Assembly (NCBI RefSeq): GCF_015708085.1
Contig: NZ_JADNYM010000014.1
Location: forward strand, 55,097-119,096
Direction: 5' to 3'
DNA length: 64,000 nt
Source: Arthrobacter terrae
Lineage (GTDB): Bacteria > Actinomycetota > Actinomycetes > Actinomycetales > Micrococcaceae
The notes beneath the pieces were generated by a model, which was not told the DNA's origin, did no database searches, and worked only from the letters and a program-made list of their open reading frames with translations. Of the stretch, positions 26,899 to 35,569 are shown piece by piece (the first letter of the stretch is position 1; each line of letters begins with the position of its first letter). Made by a program: the position numbers and the translations under genes.

Positions 26899-28052
26899 CC
26901 GAATCGCGTCAGACCCAGCAGCGGCCGCGCCACCCGCACACAGCCCGGGCCCGGCGGTCCTCTCCCCCCGTTGCCGCCACGACGGATAATCACCTGCTGA
27001 TTGAGGGAGCGCGCAAGAGCTTTGGCGGCACCGAAGTCCTGAAGGGAGTTGACCTTGCCGTCGCCAAAGGACGGACGACGGCGATAGTCGGGCCTTCCGG
27101 ATCGGGTAAGACGACGCTACTGCGCCTGATCGCAGGCTTTGAGGCACCCGATGCGGGCACCATTTCGCTCGATGGCCAGCCGGTGGCGGGGCCGTCGGAC
27201 TGGGTCCCGGCGCACCGGCGCAAGGTGGGCTACGTGGCCCAGGACGGCGCGCTGTTCCCGCACCTGACGGTGGGGCAGAACGTCGCGTTTGGTCTGGCCG
27301 GCCGCGGCGGAAAGGCGGCTGCGGGCCGCGTGGCCGAGCTGCTGGAAATGGTATCCATGGACCCTTCCTACGCCAAGCGCCGCCCGCACCAGCTTTCCGG
27401 CGGCCAGCAGCAGCGCGTCGCCCTGGCCCGCGCCCTGGCCCGGGAGCCGGCGCTGATGCTGCTGGACGAGCCGTTTTCCGCCCTCGATGCCGGCCTGCGG
27501 GTTGCTACCCGCCGTGCCGTGGCCGCGACGCTATCGGAGGCCGGGGTCACCACCATCCTGGTCACCCATGACCAGGCTGAAGCGCTCTCCTTTGCGGACC
27601 AGGTTGCCGTCATGCGGGATGGAAAGCTCGCACAGATCGGCAATCCCTTTGTTGTCTATACCCGCCCTGCCGACCGCGCCACGGCCGAGTTCCTCGGCGA
27701 CGCCGTCATCCTTGAGGCGTGGATGGAGGGCTCATTGGCCACCTGCTCACTGGGCGGGATTCCCGTTCGCCGCCCACCGGTCCAAGGACGGGTCCTACTG
27801 ATGCTGCGGCCCGAACAGATCCGCATAGCCGAGGACGGGCCCATCCACGGAACAGTGGTGGATACAGACTATTTCGGTCCCGAAACCACCGTCCGGCTGC
27901 AGCTTGAACCACTGGCGCTGTCCAAGGATCCACACCAGCCCAAGGGTGGGGAAATCATCAGCATCCGGCACTGGAATGCCATGCTTGCGCGTCCCGGCGT
28001 CCGGCTGAGCCTGCGCGTGGTGGGCGAGGGTGTGGCGTTCCCCTTCGCGTAA
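26895..28052 (+). CDS. fbpC: iron(III) ABC transporter ATP-binding protein (FbpC-like)
   Basis: A 385-residue ATPase. Walker A GPSGSGKT is at about residues 66-73, the Q-loop [13 protein letters not shown] follows at about 115, the signature [15 protein letters not shown] is at about 167-181, Walker [13 protein letters not shown] at about 188-199 and the switch His in [10 protein letters not shown]. The C-terminal domain from about residue 285 is a TOBE-like regulatory fold ([10 protein letters not shown]). It energises Fe3+ uptake with the two upstream products. The N-terminal 30 residues are a basic, low-complexity extension. It begins at a GTG overlapping the fbpB stop by four bases. Confidence 0.93.
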   Translation: MTESRQTQQRPRHPHTARARRSSPPVAATTDNHLLIEGARKSFGGTEVLKGVDLAVAKGRTTAIVGPSGSGKTTLLRLIAGFEAPDAGTISLDGQPVAGPSDWVPAHRRKVGYVAQDGALFPHLTVGQNVAFGLAGRGGKAAAGRVAELLEMVSMDPSYAKRRPHQLSGGQQQRVALARALAREPALMLLDEPFSALDAGLRVATRRAVAATLSEAGVTTILVTHDQAEALSFADQVAVMRDGKLAQIGNPFVVYTRPADRATAEFLGDAVILEAWMEGSLATCSLGGIPVRRPPVQGRVLLMLRPEQIRIAEDGPIHGTVVDTDYFGPETTVRLQLEPLALSKDPHQPKGGEIISIRHWNAMLARPGVRLSLRVVGEGVAFPFA

Positions 28053-28102
28053 CGCGCTGCACCGGCGGCGTCCAGTGACACCAGGGTAGGGCCCCGCGGG
28101 AT

Positions 28103-28696
28103 TTACTTCGGCATCCGCTTTTGCGGGTATGGTGTTTCCCCCGCCGCCAGCGCCCGGACAAAGCCGGCAATTTTGGCTTCCCGGGCAGCGGCATTCTTCG
28201 CTGCTCCCACTCGATAAATGAGTGCATAACGGTTAGTTGAAGTAAGCACATCGAACATGGCCTGCGCCTGCCGATCGGCAGCGACCGCTGCTGCCAGGTC
28301 GTCCGGAACCACGGCCGTCCGCTGCCCCGCATAGGCCCTTTCCCAGCGCCCGTCCGCCTGCGCCGCCGACACTGCGGCTTCCCCGGCCGGCTGCATCAGC
28401 CCCGCTTCCCGGAGCCTGGCAACATTGTCGACATTGTTCTTGGACCATGCGCTTCCCGACCGCCGCGGCGTGAATCGAGTCAGGTAGCTGCCCTCGTCCC
28501 GGCGTCCGATCACGCCGTCGATCCAGCCGAAGCACAGCGCTCCATCCAGCCCAGCCGAGTACGTCAGGGCCGTTACAGAACCGCCCTTCTTGTGCAGCAC
28601 CAACCGTACCCCGGGACTGCTCCCATGGTTCTCCGCCAGCCAGCCGCGCCACGTATGCTCGTCCGGGACCAGTAACTCAGCAAGTTCCGCACCCAT
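28103..28696 (-). CDS. YdeI/OmpD-associated family protein
   Basis: A 197-residue protein with the YdeI layout: an N-terminal TWRGWLAENHGSSPGV, a central VRLVLHKKGG, ALCFGWIDGVIGRRDEGSYLTRFTPRRSGSAWSKNN (about residues 54-87) and a C-terminal Ala-rich helical domain with an AAREAKIAGFV motif. Family members are cytoplasmic, and some are linked to bacteriocin or stress protection; the activity is not known. The start ATG follows TACGGT by seven bases on the minus strand. It is divergent from the NUDIX gene at 28813. Confidence 0.85.
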   Translation of the reverse strand: MGAELAELLVPDEHTWRGWLAENHGSSPGVRLVLHKKGGSVTALTYSAGLDGALCFGWIDGVIGRRDEGSYLTRFTPRRSGSAWSKNNVDNVARLREAGLMQPAGEAAVSAAQADGRWERAYAGQRTAVVPDDLAAAVAADRQAQAMFDVLTSTNRYALIYRVGAAKNAAAREAKIAGFVRALAAGETPYPQKRMPK

Positions 28697-28812
28697 AATT
28701 CACACCGTACCCATCGCCGTCGTCCTTTGCACCCCTAATACCACCCCATGCCAGCGGCGAACATGGGCACTGCCTGCGGCGTCGACGGCAGCGGATGGGG
28801 TAGAACAGAAGC

Positions 28813-29352
28813 ATGAGCGTACGCACCCCTGATCCCTACCCAGGCTGGCTTTCCGAGGATGACCTCTTCGAAGCCCGCAACCGGCTCCCGATGGTTTATG
28901 TGGAAGCGGTGCCGGTCCGGCTCGATCCGCTGGGCTACGTAAACGAGGTGGGTCTGCTGCTGCAGGCGGACGACGACGGCGCCATGGTCCGGACGCTGGT
29001 GTCCGGACGCGTGCTCTACCGGGAAACCGTCCGGGCGGCCCTGCTGCGGCATCTGGAAAAGGATCTGGGCAACTTCGCCCTGCCGCAGCTGCCGATCAGC
29101 CCGGTCCCCTGCACCGTGGCCGAATACTTCCCCTCCCCGTCCCAGACCGGCTTCACCGACGAACGCCAGCACGCTGTGGCCCTGGTCTATGTGATCCCGG
29201 TGACCGGCGAATGCAGCCCCCGGCAGGACGCCTTGGAACTGAGCTGGATGACCCCGCAGGAAGCACTCAGCCCCATGGTGCAAAACGAATTCGCCGGCGG
29301 CCGCGGAGACATCCTGCGGCAGGCACTGGCCTTTGCCGGGATCGCCGGCTAA
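28813..29352 (+). CDS. NUDIX hydrolase-family protein (DUF4916 type)
   Basis: A 179-residue protein starting with PYPGWLSEDDLFEARNRLPMVYVEAVPVRLD, the N-terminal mark of the DUF4916 branch of the NUDIX fold. A full NUDIX box (GX5EX7REUXEEXGU) is not seen; only LVSGRVLYRETVRAALLRHLEKDLG (about residues 60-84) occupies that position, with few of the metal-binding glutamates. So catalytic activity is uncertain. The start ATG is six bases after TAGAAC. Its stop overlaps the convergent MerR gene by four bases. Confidence 0.82.
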   Translation: MSVRTPDPYPGWLSEDDLFEARNRLPMVYVEAVPVRLDPLGYVNEVGLLLQADDDGAMVRTLVSGRVLYRETVRAALLRHLEKDLGNFALPQLPISPVPCTVAEYFPSPSQTGFTDERQHAVALVYVIPVTGECSPRQDALELSWMTPQEALSPMVQNEFAGGRGDILRQALAFAGIAG

Positions 29353-30098
29353 AGCTCCCGCTGGGCATAAATCGTCATCACGTCGCGGACAAAGGTAGCC
29401 CCGTCGGTCCCGCCATACTGGGCGGCGAAGCGCGGGTCAGCCGGATACATCCGCGCCAGCGCGGAAAAATACTCCGCGGTGACGGGCGTACTTCTGGCCT
29501 GTGTGCCGTGCTGCAGCCAGTCGAAGTGTCGCCGGGCGATGGCCTGGGCCTCCTCGCTGCCGGCCTCGGCACCAGCGGCTTTGGCACGCCCGTAATCGGC
29601 CGCGATATCCTCGTGCTGCCGCTGGTACCCCCGCTGCTGCGCAGGCGTCTTGGAGCGCCACCATTTGTCACCGGCGGCGTACTCGTCCTTGCCCCAGCGC
29701 TGTTCAACCTCCTCCCGATGCTCGGTGTGGTCGAATCCGTTGAACATTTCCTCTGCCATCAGTTGTTCACCTTTTTCCAGCTTGGCTAACGTTGCCCGCA
29801 CCGAGGCAATCTGCACCCCGAGCCGTTCCTGTTCGTCCTGCAGCCAGCGAAGGTGGACCTGCAGCGCCCTCTCCGGCTCCAGCTCATGGTTGAGCACCCC
29901 GGCAATGTCGTTCAGGCCAATGCCCAGCCCGCGCAGCAGCAATATCCGCTGCAGGCGCAGCAGGGCGCTTTGGTCGTAAAACCGGTAACCGTTGGAACCG
30001 GTCCGACTCGGGGCCAGCAGTCCGACGTCGTCGTAGTGCCGTAGCGTCCGGCTGGTGGTTCCGGTCATCCTGGCGATGTCCTGAATCGGCCAATCCAT
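29349..30098 (-). CDS. MerR-family regulator with TipAS-like ligand domain
   Basis: A 249-residue regulator. The N-terminal MerR helix-turn-helix reads IQDIARMTGTTSRTLRHYDDVGLL (about residues 5-28), then the wing GYRFYD, a dimerising coiled coil (LQDEQERLGVQIASVRATLAKLEKG) and a C-terminal TipAS-type antibiotic-binding helical domain with a DKWWRSKTPAQQRGYQRQ stretch. TipA-like proteins sense peptide or drug ligands and activate by twisting promoter DNA. A classic MerR site lies just upstream, so it probably controls itself. The start ATG has a GGAGGGAA ribosome site. Confidence 0.92.
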   Translation of the reverse strand: MDWPIQDIARMTGTTSRTLRHYDDVGLLAPSRTGSNGYRFYDQSALLRLQRILLLRGLGIGLNDIAGVLNHELEPERALQVHLRWLQDEQERLGVQIASVRATLAKLEKGEQLMAEEMFNGFDHTEHREEVEQRWGKDEYAAGDKWWRSKTPAQQRGYQRQHEDIAADYGRAKAAGAEAGSEEAQAIARRHFDWLQHGTQARSTPVTAEYFSALARMYPADPRFAAQYGGTDGATFVRDVMTIYAQREL

Positions 30099-30141
30099 AG
30101 CATTCCCTCCGCGGCAGCGGCTCTTTGCGCCACCGGAAAAT

Positions 30142-30172
30142 ACTGTACAGATTGACGCAACGTCAATGTCAA
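30142..30172 (-). promoter_or_regulatory. MerR-type promoter/operator upstream of the TipA-like regulator
   Basis: On the minus strand TTGACA (30167-30172) and TACAGT (30142-30147) are separated by 19 bases, longer than the usual 17. The spacer holds a perfect inverted repeat, ATTGACG-TTG-CGTCAAT (30151-30167). A 19-bp spacer with a central dyad is the hallmark of promoters that MerR proteins activate by DNA distortion. Confidence 0.88.
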
Positions 30173-30190
30173 GGGACGGCCGCAGCCGGG

Positions 30191-31114
30191 TCAGCGTTCG
30201 CGGCTGACGGCTCCCTCGGAGACCGGTGCCGAGGCCACCTCGAGCCAGAATTCGCCGTCCTCCTCCACCAGCCGCGGCTGGTACACCACAGTGGCCCTTT
30301 TGTGGTTCAAATAGGCGATGCAGCCGCGCGCGGTGGCCAGTTTTTCCAGAATGATTTCACAGCCCGGCACGGTCAGATCGGAGAGCGTGAGTCCTACCGT
30401 GTTTGGCTGGCCAATCTCATCCCCTAAGGCAACGCCTTCCCGCCCGGCGATCAGCTCCTCTGCACAGGCCCAGCGACCCCACATTCCCTTACTGACCAGC
30501 GGCGACGGGATCTGGTTCACCGGTGCGGCCGCCGCGAAATACCGGGTGTTAAACCGGCGGTGGGCGAAATCCGGGCTGAGCCAGTTAACCAGCGGCTTGA
30601 GCAGGTCGGTGCGCAGTGCCAGACCGCGCTTGGCCAGCATTTCCCCGAAGGTTTTGTCCTGGTTGGCTACGGCTTCCCTGGTAGCCATCCACTCATTGCC
30701 CTGGTTTCCTTCTATCAGCGAGGATGCGTCTTCGCCGGCAAGCAGGATCCCGGTTTCTTCAAAGGTCTCACGGATAGCGGCCACCACGTGGCGTCTTGCC
30801 AGCAGCTCCTCGCTCATCCCCATGCTCTTGGCCCACGCGGCCGGCGAGGGGCCAATCCAGTCCATACTGTCGTCGTCGTGCACCTCAACGCTGCCGCCCG
30901 GGAAGGAGACTATGCCAAGGGGTGAGACGCCGCGGCGGTAGCCGAGAAACGTCTGTGGACCGGCGGGTCCGTCCTTGAGCAGGACCACTGACGAGGCGTA
31001 CCGCGGCTTGCTGGGGGTCCGTTCGCCGAACTCCACCCAAGTCCGCGCAGCCTCCAACTGATCGGGCAGCAGCCGGAACGTGCGGACCGCTGCGGGCTTA
31101 CTGGAACTGAGCAA
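30191..31114 (-). CDS. NUDIX hydrolase (NUDT19-like)
   Basis: A 307-residue protein. PLGIVSFPGGSVEVHDDDS (about residues 65-83) leads into an insertion, and the NUDIX box core is completed by ARRHVVAAIRETFEETGILL (about residues 106-125), with REXXEE metal-binding glutamates. This split box with an insertion between Gly-Gly and the RE helix is typical of the NUDT19/CoA-diphosphatase-like branch, whose substrates are nucleoside diphosphates linked to another group. Its start lies inside the 3' end of the upstream RidA gene (17-base overlap), so the DUF4177, RidA and NUDIX genes form one operon. Confidence 0.87.
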   Translation of the reverse strand: MLSSSKPAAVRTFRLLPDQLEAARTWVEFGERTPSKPRYASSVVLLKDGPAGPQTFLGYRRGVSPLGIVSFPGGSVEVHDDDSMDWIGPSPAAWAKSMGMSEELLARRHVVAAIRETFEETGILLAGEDASSLIEGNQGNEWMATREAVANQDKTFGEMLAKRGLALRTDLLKPLVNWLSPDFAHRRFNTRYFAAAAPVNQIPSPLVSKGMWGRWACAEELIAGREGVALGDEIGQPNTVGLTLSDLTVPGCEIILEKLATARGCIAYLNHKRATVVYQPRLVEEDGEFWLEVASAPVSEGAVSRER

Positions 31115-31631
31115 TCAACTCAACCTCGACAGGCGAGTCCAGCGGCAATGCTGCCACGCCCACCGCGGAGCGGGCGTGTATGCCTGCATCGCCAAACACC
31201 TGGCCCAGCAGCTCGGAGGCACCATTGACAACGCCTGGCTGACCGGTGAAGGACGGGTCGGAAGAGACAAATCCGACCACTTTCACAATTCTGGTAATAC
31301 GATCCAGGTCCCCGATGACGCTCTTGACGGCGGCGAGAGCGTTAACGGCACAAACGGCTGCCAGCGCCTTCGCATCCTCGGCTGATACTCCTGCGGACCC
31401 GACCTTGCCTTTAACTGTGAGTTTGCCGTCAATAAACGGCAACTGCCCGGACGTGTAGACATGATCGCCGGACACGACCGCTGGCACATAGGCGGCAACC
31501 GGCGCGGCCACGGCGGGCAGGGTCAGTCCCAGCTCCTGCAGACGAGCCTCAACGGCCGAGGGCGCCGGGGCGTCCTCGGTGTGCTGGCGCGGGTTTTGGT
31601 TCCCGACGCTGTCATTTTGCTGCACCGTCAC
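31098..31631 (-). CDS. RidA-family (YjgF/YER057c/UK114) deaminase
   Basis: A 177-residue protein. After a 28-residue polar extension, the RidA fold runs from EARLQELGLTLPAVAAPVAAYVPAV with HVYTSGQLPF (about residues 57-66), then AEDAKALAAVCAVNALAAVKSVIGDLDRI and a C-terminal GVAALPLDSPVEVELIAQF. RidA proteins hydrolyse reactive enamine/imine intermediates from PLP enzymes. The family's catalytic Arg (usually in an R-A-V-G-V motif) is present in ARSAVGVAALP. The start is GTG two bases after the DUF4177 gene. Confidence 0.87.
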   Translation of the reverse strand: MTVQQNDSVGNQNPRQHTEDAPAPSAVEARLQELGLTLPAVAAPVAAYVPAVVSGDHVYTSGQLPFIDGKLTVKGKVGSAGVSAEDAKALAAVCAVNALAAVKSVIGDLDRITRIVKVVGFVSSDPSFTGQPGVVNGASELLGQVFGDAGIHARSAVGVAALPLDSPVEVELIAQFQ

Positions 31632-31633
31632 GG

Positions 31634-31789
31634 CTACTGCTTCTCCCGCTTCAGGTAGGCAACCAGACCGTTGCCGTCCGGCCCGGTAATGACCTGCACA
31701 AGCTCCCAGCCGTCCTCACCCCACTGGTCCAGGATCTGCTTCGTGGCATGGATGATGAGCGGAATTGTGGCGTACTCCCATTTGGTCAT
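31634..31789 (-). CDS. small DUF4177-like protein (51 aa)
   Basis: A 51-residue protein, MTKWEYATIPLI to AYLKREKQ, with the WEYATIPL opening and a GEDGWELVQV motif (about residues 24-33) that are typical of DUF4177, a tiny alpha/beta domain of unknown role. It starts at ATG 31789 and ends two bases before the RidA gene, with which it is surely co-transcribed. It is divergent from the PBP gene, whose start lies 36 bases away. Confidence 0.85.
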   Translation of the reverse strand: MTKWEYATIPLIIHATKQILDQWGEDGWELVQVITGPDGNGLVAYLKREKQ

Positions 31790-31825
31790 GAGCTAAAGCG
31801 TAGCCCTTACCGGTAAACTGGGAAA

Positions 31826-34132
31826 ATGGCAGCACTGAAAAACCCTCTTTTTGACACGGCGACTACCCTGGGAAAGATCCTGGGGTTCCTTGCTGTCAGC
31901 GCCATCTGCGGCGTCCTGGTCGCAGGGCTGATGGTCCCGGCCGTGGCGGTAACGGGCACCACGGCAAGTAATTCCATCAGTTTTTTCGATGATCTGCCCG
32001 GCGAGCTGAAAATTGATGCTCCGGCGCAGTCCACCGAGGTGCTGGCCAATGATGGCTCCGTGCTCGCTACGTTCTACGATCAAAACCGTCAGCAAGTGGG
32101 GCTGGACGCCATGTCGCCGTTCATCAAGGACGGGATTGTCGCCATCGAGGACTCCCGTTTTTACGAGCATGGCGGTATTGACAGTACCGGCATACTGCGG
32201 GCGCTGGTTGCCACCGCCCAAGGCGGCCGGCAGGGAGCATCGACGCTGACCCAGCAATACGTCAATAACGTCATCATCCAGGCTCAGGAAGCCAACGGAG
32301 ATACGGCTTCGATAAAATTCGGTGACCAGAAGACCGTGGGCGACAAGGTCCGTGAGATGAAGCTGGCCATTGCGCTGGAGAAGAAGTATTCCAAGGATGA
32401 CATCCTCCGCGGCTACCTCAACATCGTCTATTTCGCCAATGGTGCCTATGGCATTGAGGCCGCCGCGAACCTTTATTTCGGCGTCTCCGCCAAGGACCTG
32501 ACGCTTCCCCAGGCTGCGCTGCTGGCCGGCGTTGTCAACTGGCCCGAACATTACGATCCGATCAACGAACCGGCCAATGCCCTGAGCCGGCGCAACACCG
32601 TGCTGGACAAGCTGCTCCAGTCCGGAAAAATCAGCCAGGCCGATCATGATGCCGCCATTGCCACCCCCGTCGCACTGAACGTGCAGCCGAACAAACAGGG
32701 CTGTACTTCAGCGGCATCGGCCCCGTATTTTTGTGCGTACATCCGCCAGGTCATCCTGAACAGCAACGCCTACGGAAGCACTCCCGAGGACCGGCAGAAG
32801 TTTCTGGACCGCGGCGGCCTGACCATCAAGACCACCTTGGACCCGCGGCTGCAGACAGCTGCGCAGAACCAGGTCAATGACACCCAACCGGCGGATGACC
32901 CGAATCAGAAGGGTACGTCGCTGGTGACTGTGGAGCCCGGCACCGGCAAGATCCTGGCGATGGCGCAGAACACCACATACTCCAATGTGGACGCGCTGGG
33001 CAATACGAACCTGAACTTCAACGTGGATCAGGGCGACGGCGGCGGCTCCGGCTTCCAGCCCGGCTCAACCATGAAAGTGGTCACCTTTGCGCAGTGGCTC
33101 AATGAAGGCCACTCCATGAACGAGGTGGTCGACGCCAGTAAGCGGCTCTACCCGGGCAACTTCCCATGGAAGGCGACTTGCCTGCCGGACAAGCACTATT
33201 TCGGTGCCTACGACCCCGCTGAACCTGGCAGCTTCCTGCTTCCCAACGATGAACCGGGCGACTACCAGCAGATGACGGTGCTGAAGGGAATTACCCGATC
33301 CATCAATACCGCCACCTTTGCTTCCGCCGCCAAACTGGATCTGTGCGGCCTGAACAAGGTTGGCGAGGACATGGGCCTGCATGACGCTACCGACGGCACG
33401 CCACTTGACTGGACCAGCCAGATCTCGAGCCTGATCGGCGGTGGCAAGAACGTTTCCCCGCTGACCATGGCCAATGGCTTCGCGACCTTCGCCAGCGGCG
33501 GGATCTTCTGCAACCCGATCGGCATCGTGTCCATCACGGATCACCAGAACAAGGACTATCCCGTTCCCGGGGCGGACTGCAAGCAGACCATCAAGCCCGA
33601 CGTTGCCGCGGGCGTTAACTATGCCCTGCAGAACGTCGTCAAGGAGGGGTCCGGCTACGGTCTGGGCCTACCCGGTACGCCCGTGGGTGCTAAGACAGGT
33701 ACCACCGACGGCTCGGAGCAGACCTGGTTCATCGGTTACACACCCAAGCTGGCTACGGCGTCCTGGTGGGGTTACTGGAAAGAAGGCGCCACCCGCTATG
33801 CCTTGGACTACACCTATAAGGGCAAGTTCTACCCACAGGTCGACGGTGCCTACATTGCCGGTCCGCAGTGGCAGAGCTACATGAAGCAGGCCGTTACGTT
33901 CTATCCGGGTGGAACCTTTAACGACCCGCCGGCGAGCATGTTGGCTGCTCCGTCGGCGCCGCGGCGGCAGGCTCCGAATCCGGCTCCTGCTCCGGTACCG
34001 GCTCCGACTCCGGCGCCGGCACCGGACCCAGCCCAGAAATCGGCACCGGCACCGGATCCAGCTCCAAAATCGGCTCCGGACAATGCGGCATCCCCGGAAT
34101 CAGCACCTGCCACCGCGCCGGCGAAACCGTAG
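31826..34132 (+). CDS. class A penicillin-binding protein (transglycosylase/transpeptidase)
   Basis: A 768-residue peptidoglycan synthase. A membrane anchor is near residues 15-38. The GT51 glycosyltransferase domain has IEDSRFYEHGGID (catalytic Glu, about residues 107-119) and GASTLTQQYVNN. The transpeptidase domain has SXXK in GSTMKVV (about residues 413-419), SXN in SINTA (about 491) and KTGTT (about 623). The C-terminal tail (about residues 704-768) is a Pro/Ala repeat outside the membrane, with two AP-D-PAPKSAP-type repeats. It polymerises and cross-links cell wall. The ATG is six bases after TAAACT. The metallophosphoesterase gene follows after four bases. Confidence 0.94.
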   Translation: MAALKNPLFDTATTLGKILGFLAVSAICGVLVAGLMVPAVAVTGTTASNSISFFDDLPGELKIDAPAQSTEVLANDGSVLATFYDQNRQQVGLDAMSPFIKDGIVAIEDSRFYEHGGIDSTGILRALVATAQGGRQGASTLTQQYVNNVIIQAQEANGDTASIKFGDQKTVGDKVREMKLAIALEKKYSKDDILRGYLNIVYFANGAYGIEAAANLYFGVSAKDLTLPQAALLAGVVNWPEHYDPINEPANALSRRNTVLDKLLQSGKISQADHDAAIATPVALNVQPNKQGCTSAASAPYFCAYIRQVILNSNAYGSTPEDRQKFLDRGGLTIKTTLDPRLQTAAQNQVNDTQPADDPNQKGTSLVTVEPGTGKILAMAQNTTYSNVDALGNTNLNFNVDQGDGGGSGFQPGSTMKVVTFAQWLNEGHSMNEVVDASKRLYPGNFPWKATCLPDKHYFGAYDPAEPGSFLLPNDEPGDYQQMTVLKGITRSINTATFASAAKLDLCGLNKVGEDMGLHDATDGTPLDWTSQISSLIGGGKNVSPLTMANGFATFASGGIFCNPIGIVSITDHQNKDYPVPGADCKQTIKPDVAAGVNYALQNVVKEGSGYGLGLPGTPVGAKTGTTDGSEQTWFIGYTPKLATASWWGYWKEGATRYALDYTYKGKFYPQVDGAYIAGPQWQSYMKQAVTFYPGGTFNDPPASMLAAPSAPRRQAPNPAPAPVPAPTPAPAPDPAQKSAPAPDPAPKSAPDNAASPESAPATAPAKP

Positions 34133-34136
34133 CGGC

Positions 34137-35087
34137 ATGGCCCACTCATCGACCAGCCGATCGCGTGCCTGGCTGGCGGGTCTGGCCGGGGGTGCCGCGG
34201 CGGCTGCCGGCTGCTTCTCCTACGGCGTCTTTGTGGAGCGGAACTGGTTTGTGCTGCGCCGGGAAACCGTGCCGTGTCTGCCCGCTGGTGCCGCGCCCCT
34301 GACTGTGCTGCACCTTTCGGATATTCACCTCACGCCGGGACAGGGGAAAAAAATCCGCTGGCTGCGCTCCCTGGCGCAGTTACAGCCGGATCTGGTGGTC
34401 AATACCGGCGATAATCTCAGCCACGTCGACGCCATCACGCCACTGCTTCAGGCCCTTAGTCCGCTCATGGAATTCCCCGGCGTCTTCGTCCCGGGGTCCA
34501 ACGACTACTTCGCCCCAATGCCGAAGAATCCGCTGCGCTATCTTGCCGGCCCATCGAAACTTCCCGACGGCGCACGCGCCGTGCGTGAACCCGTGAGGCT
34601 GGACACCGCTGCGCTGCACGCCGGTTTCGGGAAGGGCGGCTGGATCAACCTGACCAACCGCAGCCAGTCCATCGCGATGCGCGGACTACGGCTCGATTTC
34701 ACCGGGGTGGACGATCCCCATCTGAATCGGGAACGCTATGCCGGCTGGCCCGCAGGCGCGGTAGGACAGGAGACTCACCGCCATGTGAAGATCGCGGTCG
34801 CACACGCACCGTATCAGCGCGTGCTGGACAGGTTCACCGCCGATGGAGCGGACCTGATCCTGGCCGGACACACGCACGGCGGCCAGGTATGTGTCCCCGG
34901 CTACGGCGCCCTGGTTACCAATTGTGATCTTCCGACCTGGCGGGCCAAGGGCCTTAATGACTGGAAACACAGCGGGCGCACCTCTGCCGTCAATGTCTCC
35001 GGCGGCATCGGCACCTCCCCCGCCGCTCCCTTCCGCTTCGCCTGCCGCCCCGAAGCCGTCCTGCTGACGCTCACCGCCGGCCCCTGA
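34137..35087 (+). CDS. metallophosphoesterase, membrane-anchored
   Basis: A 316-residue protein with an N-terminal membrane anchor (about residues 10-28, WLAGLAGGAAAAAGCFSYG). The calcineurin-like phosphoesterase motifs follow: SDIHLTPG (about residues 61-68), NTGDNLSH (about 90-97), GSNDY (about 121-125) and AGHTHGGQV (about 243-251), which bind a di-metal centre. The physiological substrate is unknown; nearby family members act on phosphoesters outside the cell or on membrane lipids. ATG 34137 is chosen; the upstream frame lies in the PBP tail. It lies four bases after the PBP gene. Confidence 0.88.
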   Translation: MAHSSTSRSRAWLAGLAGGAAAAAGCFSYGVFVERNWFVLRRETVPCLPAGAAPLTVLHLSDIHLTPGQGKKIRWLRSLAQLQPDLVVNTGDNLSHVDAITPLLQALSPLMEFPGVFVPGSNDYFAPMPKNPLRYLAGPSKLPDGARAVREPVRLDTAALHAGFGKGGWINLTNRSQSIAMRGLRLDFTGVDDPHLNRERYAGWPAGAVGQETHRHVKIAVAHAPYQRVLDRFTADGADLILAGHTHGGQVCVPGYGALVTNCDLPTWRAKGLNDWKHSGRTSAVNVSGGIGTSPAAPFRFACRPEAVLLTLTAGP

Positions 35088-35119
35088 CGCCGTCGCCCCT
35101 CCCTGCCCGCCTAACCCCG

Positions 35120-35186
35120 CCCAACTAGGTCGCAGTTGAGGCACGCAAATGCCCCTTATACGTGCCGTACGTGCGACCCAGTTGGG
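35120..35186. repeat. intergenic palindromic repeat (copy 1)
   Basis: An imperfect inverted repeat with 26-base arms (35120-35145 and 35161-35186) around a 15-base loop. It contains GTCGCAG, then GCACGCAAA, and on the far side CGTGCGAC. The same blocks recur in the same order at 39817-39866, so these are two members of one repeat family. Confidence 0.75.
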
Positions 35187-35282
35187 AGAGGACGCGAGGG
35201 CGTTTCGCGATGCGGGCGCATATCCGCTATTCTAGAGAGGTTGCTTTTCCTAACCTTGAAAAAGTTTGGGTGGGCCACAAAC

Positions 35283-35359
35283 CGGGGTGTGGCGCAGCTT
35301 GGTAGCGCGCGTCGTTCGGGACGACGAGGCCGCAGGTTCAAATCCTGTCACCCCGACCA
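35283..35359 (+). tRNA. tRNA-Pro (anticodon CGG)
   Basis: A full cloverleaf with encoded CCA. The acceptor stem CGGGGTG (35283-35289) pairs with CACCCCG (35349-35355). The anticodon arm CGTCG-TTCGGGA-CGACG gives anticodon CGG, which reads the CCG proline codon. The T arm is CGCAGGTTCAAATCCTGT-like. The CCA is at 35357-35359. No gene crosses it. Confidence 0.95.
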
Positions 35360-35569
35360 AAATAAATATGAGAGATGGCGTCGAGAGATCGGCGTCATTT
35401 TTGTTGCCCGCAGCTGGACGCTGGACAAAGACTGTTCCGGACCGGGTTATCGGCAGGAACTTGAGAGCAGCAAAGAGAGGGCCCGGCCCCGGATTTCCGG
35501 AAACGGACCCTCCCCAGCTACATAGCGGCAAAGGCCGGCCGAAGCGTTTTTTACGCCAGTGGCACGACC

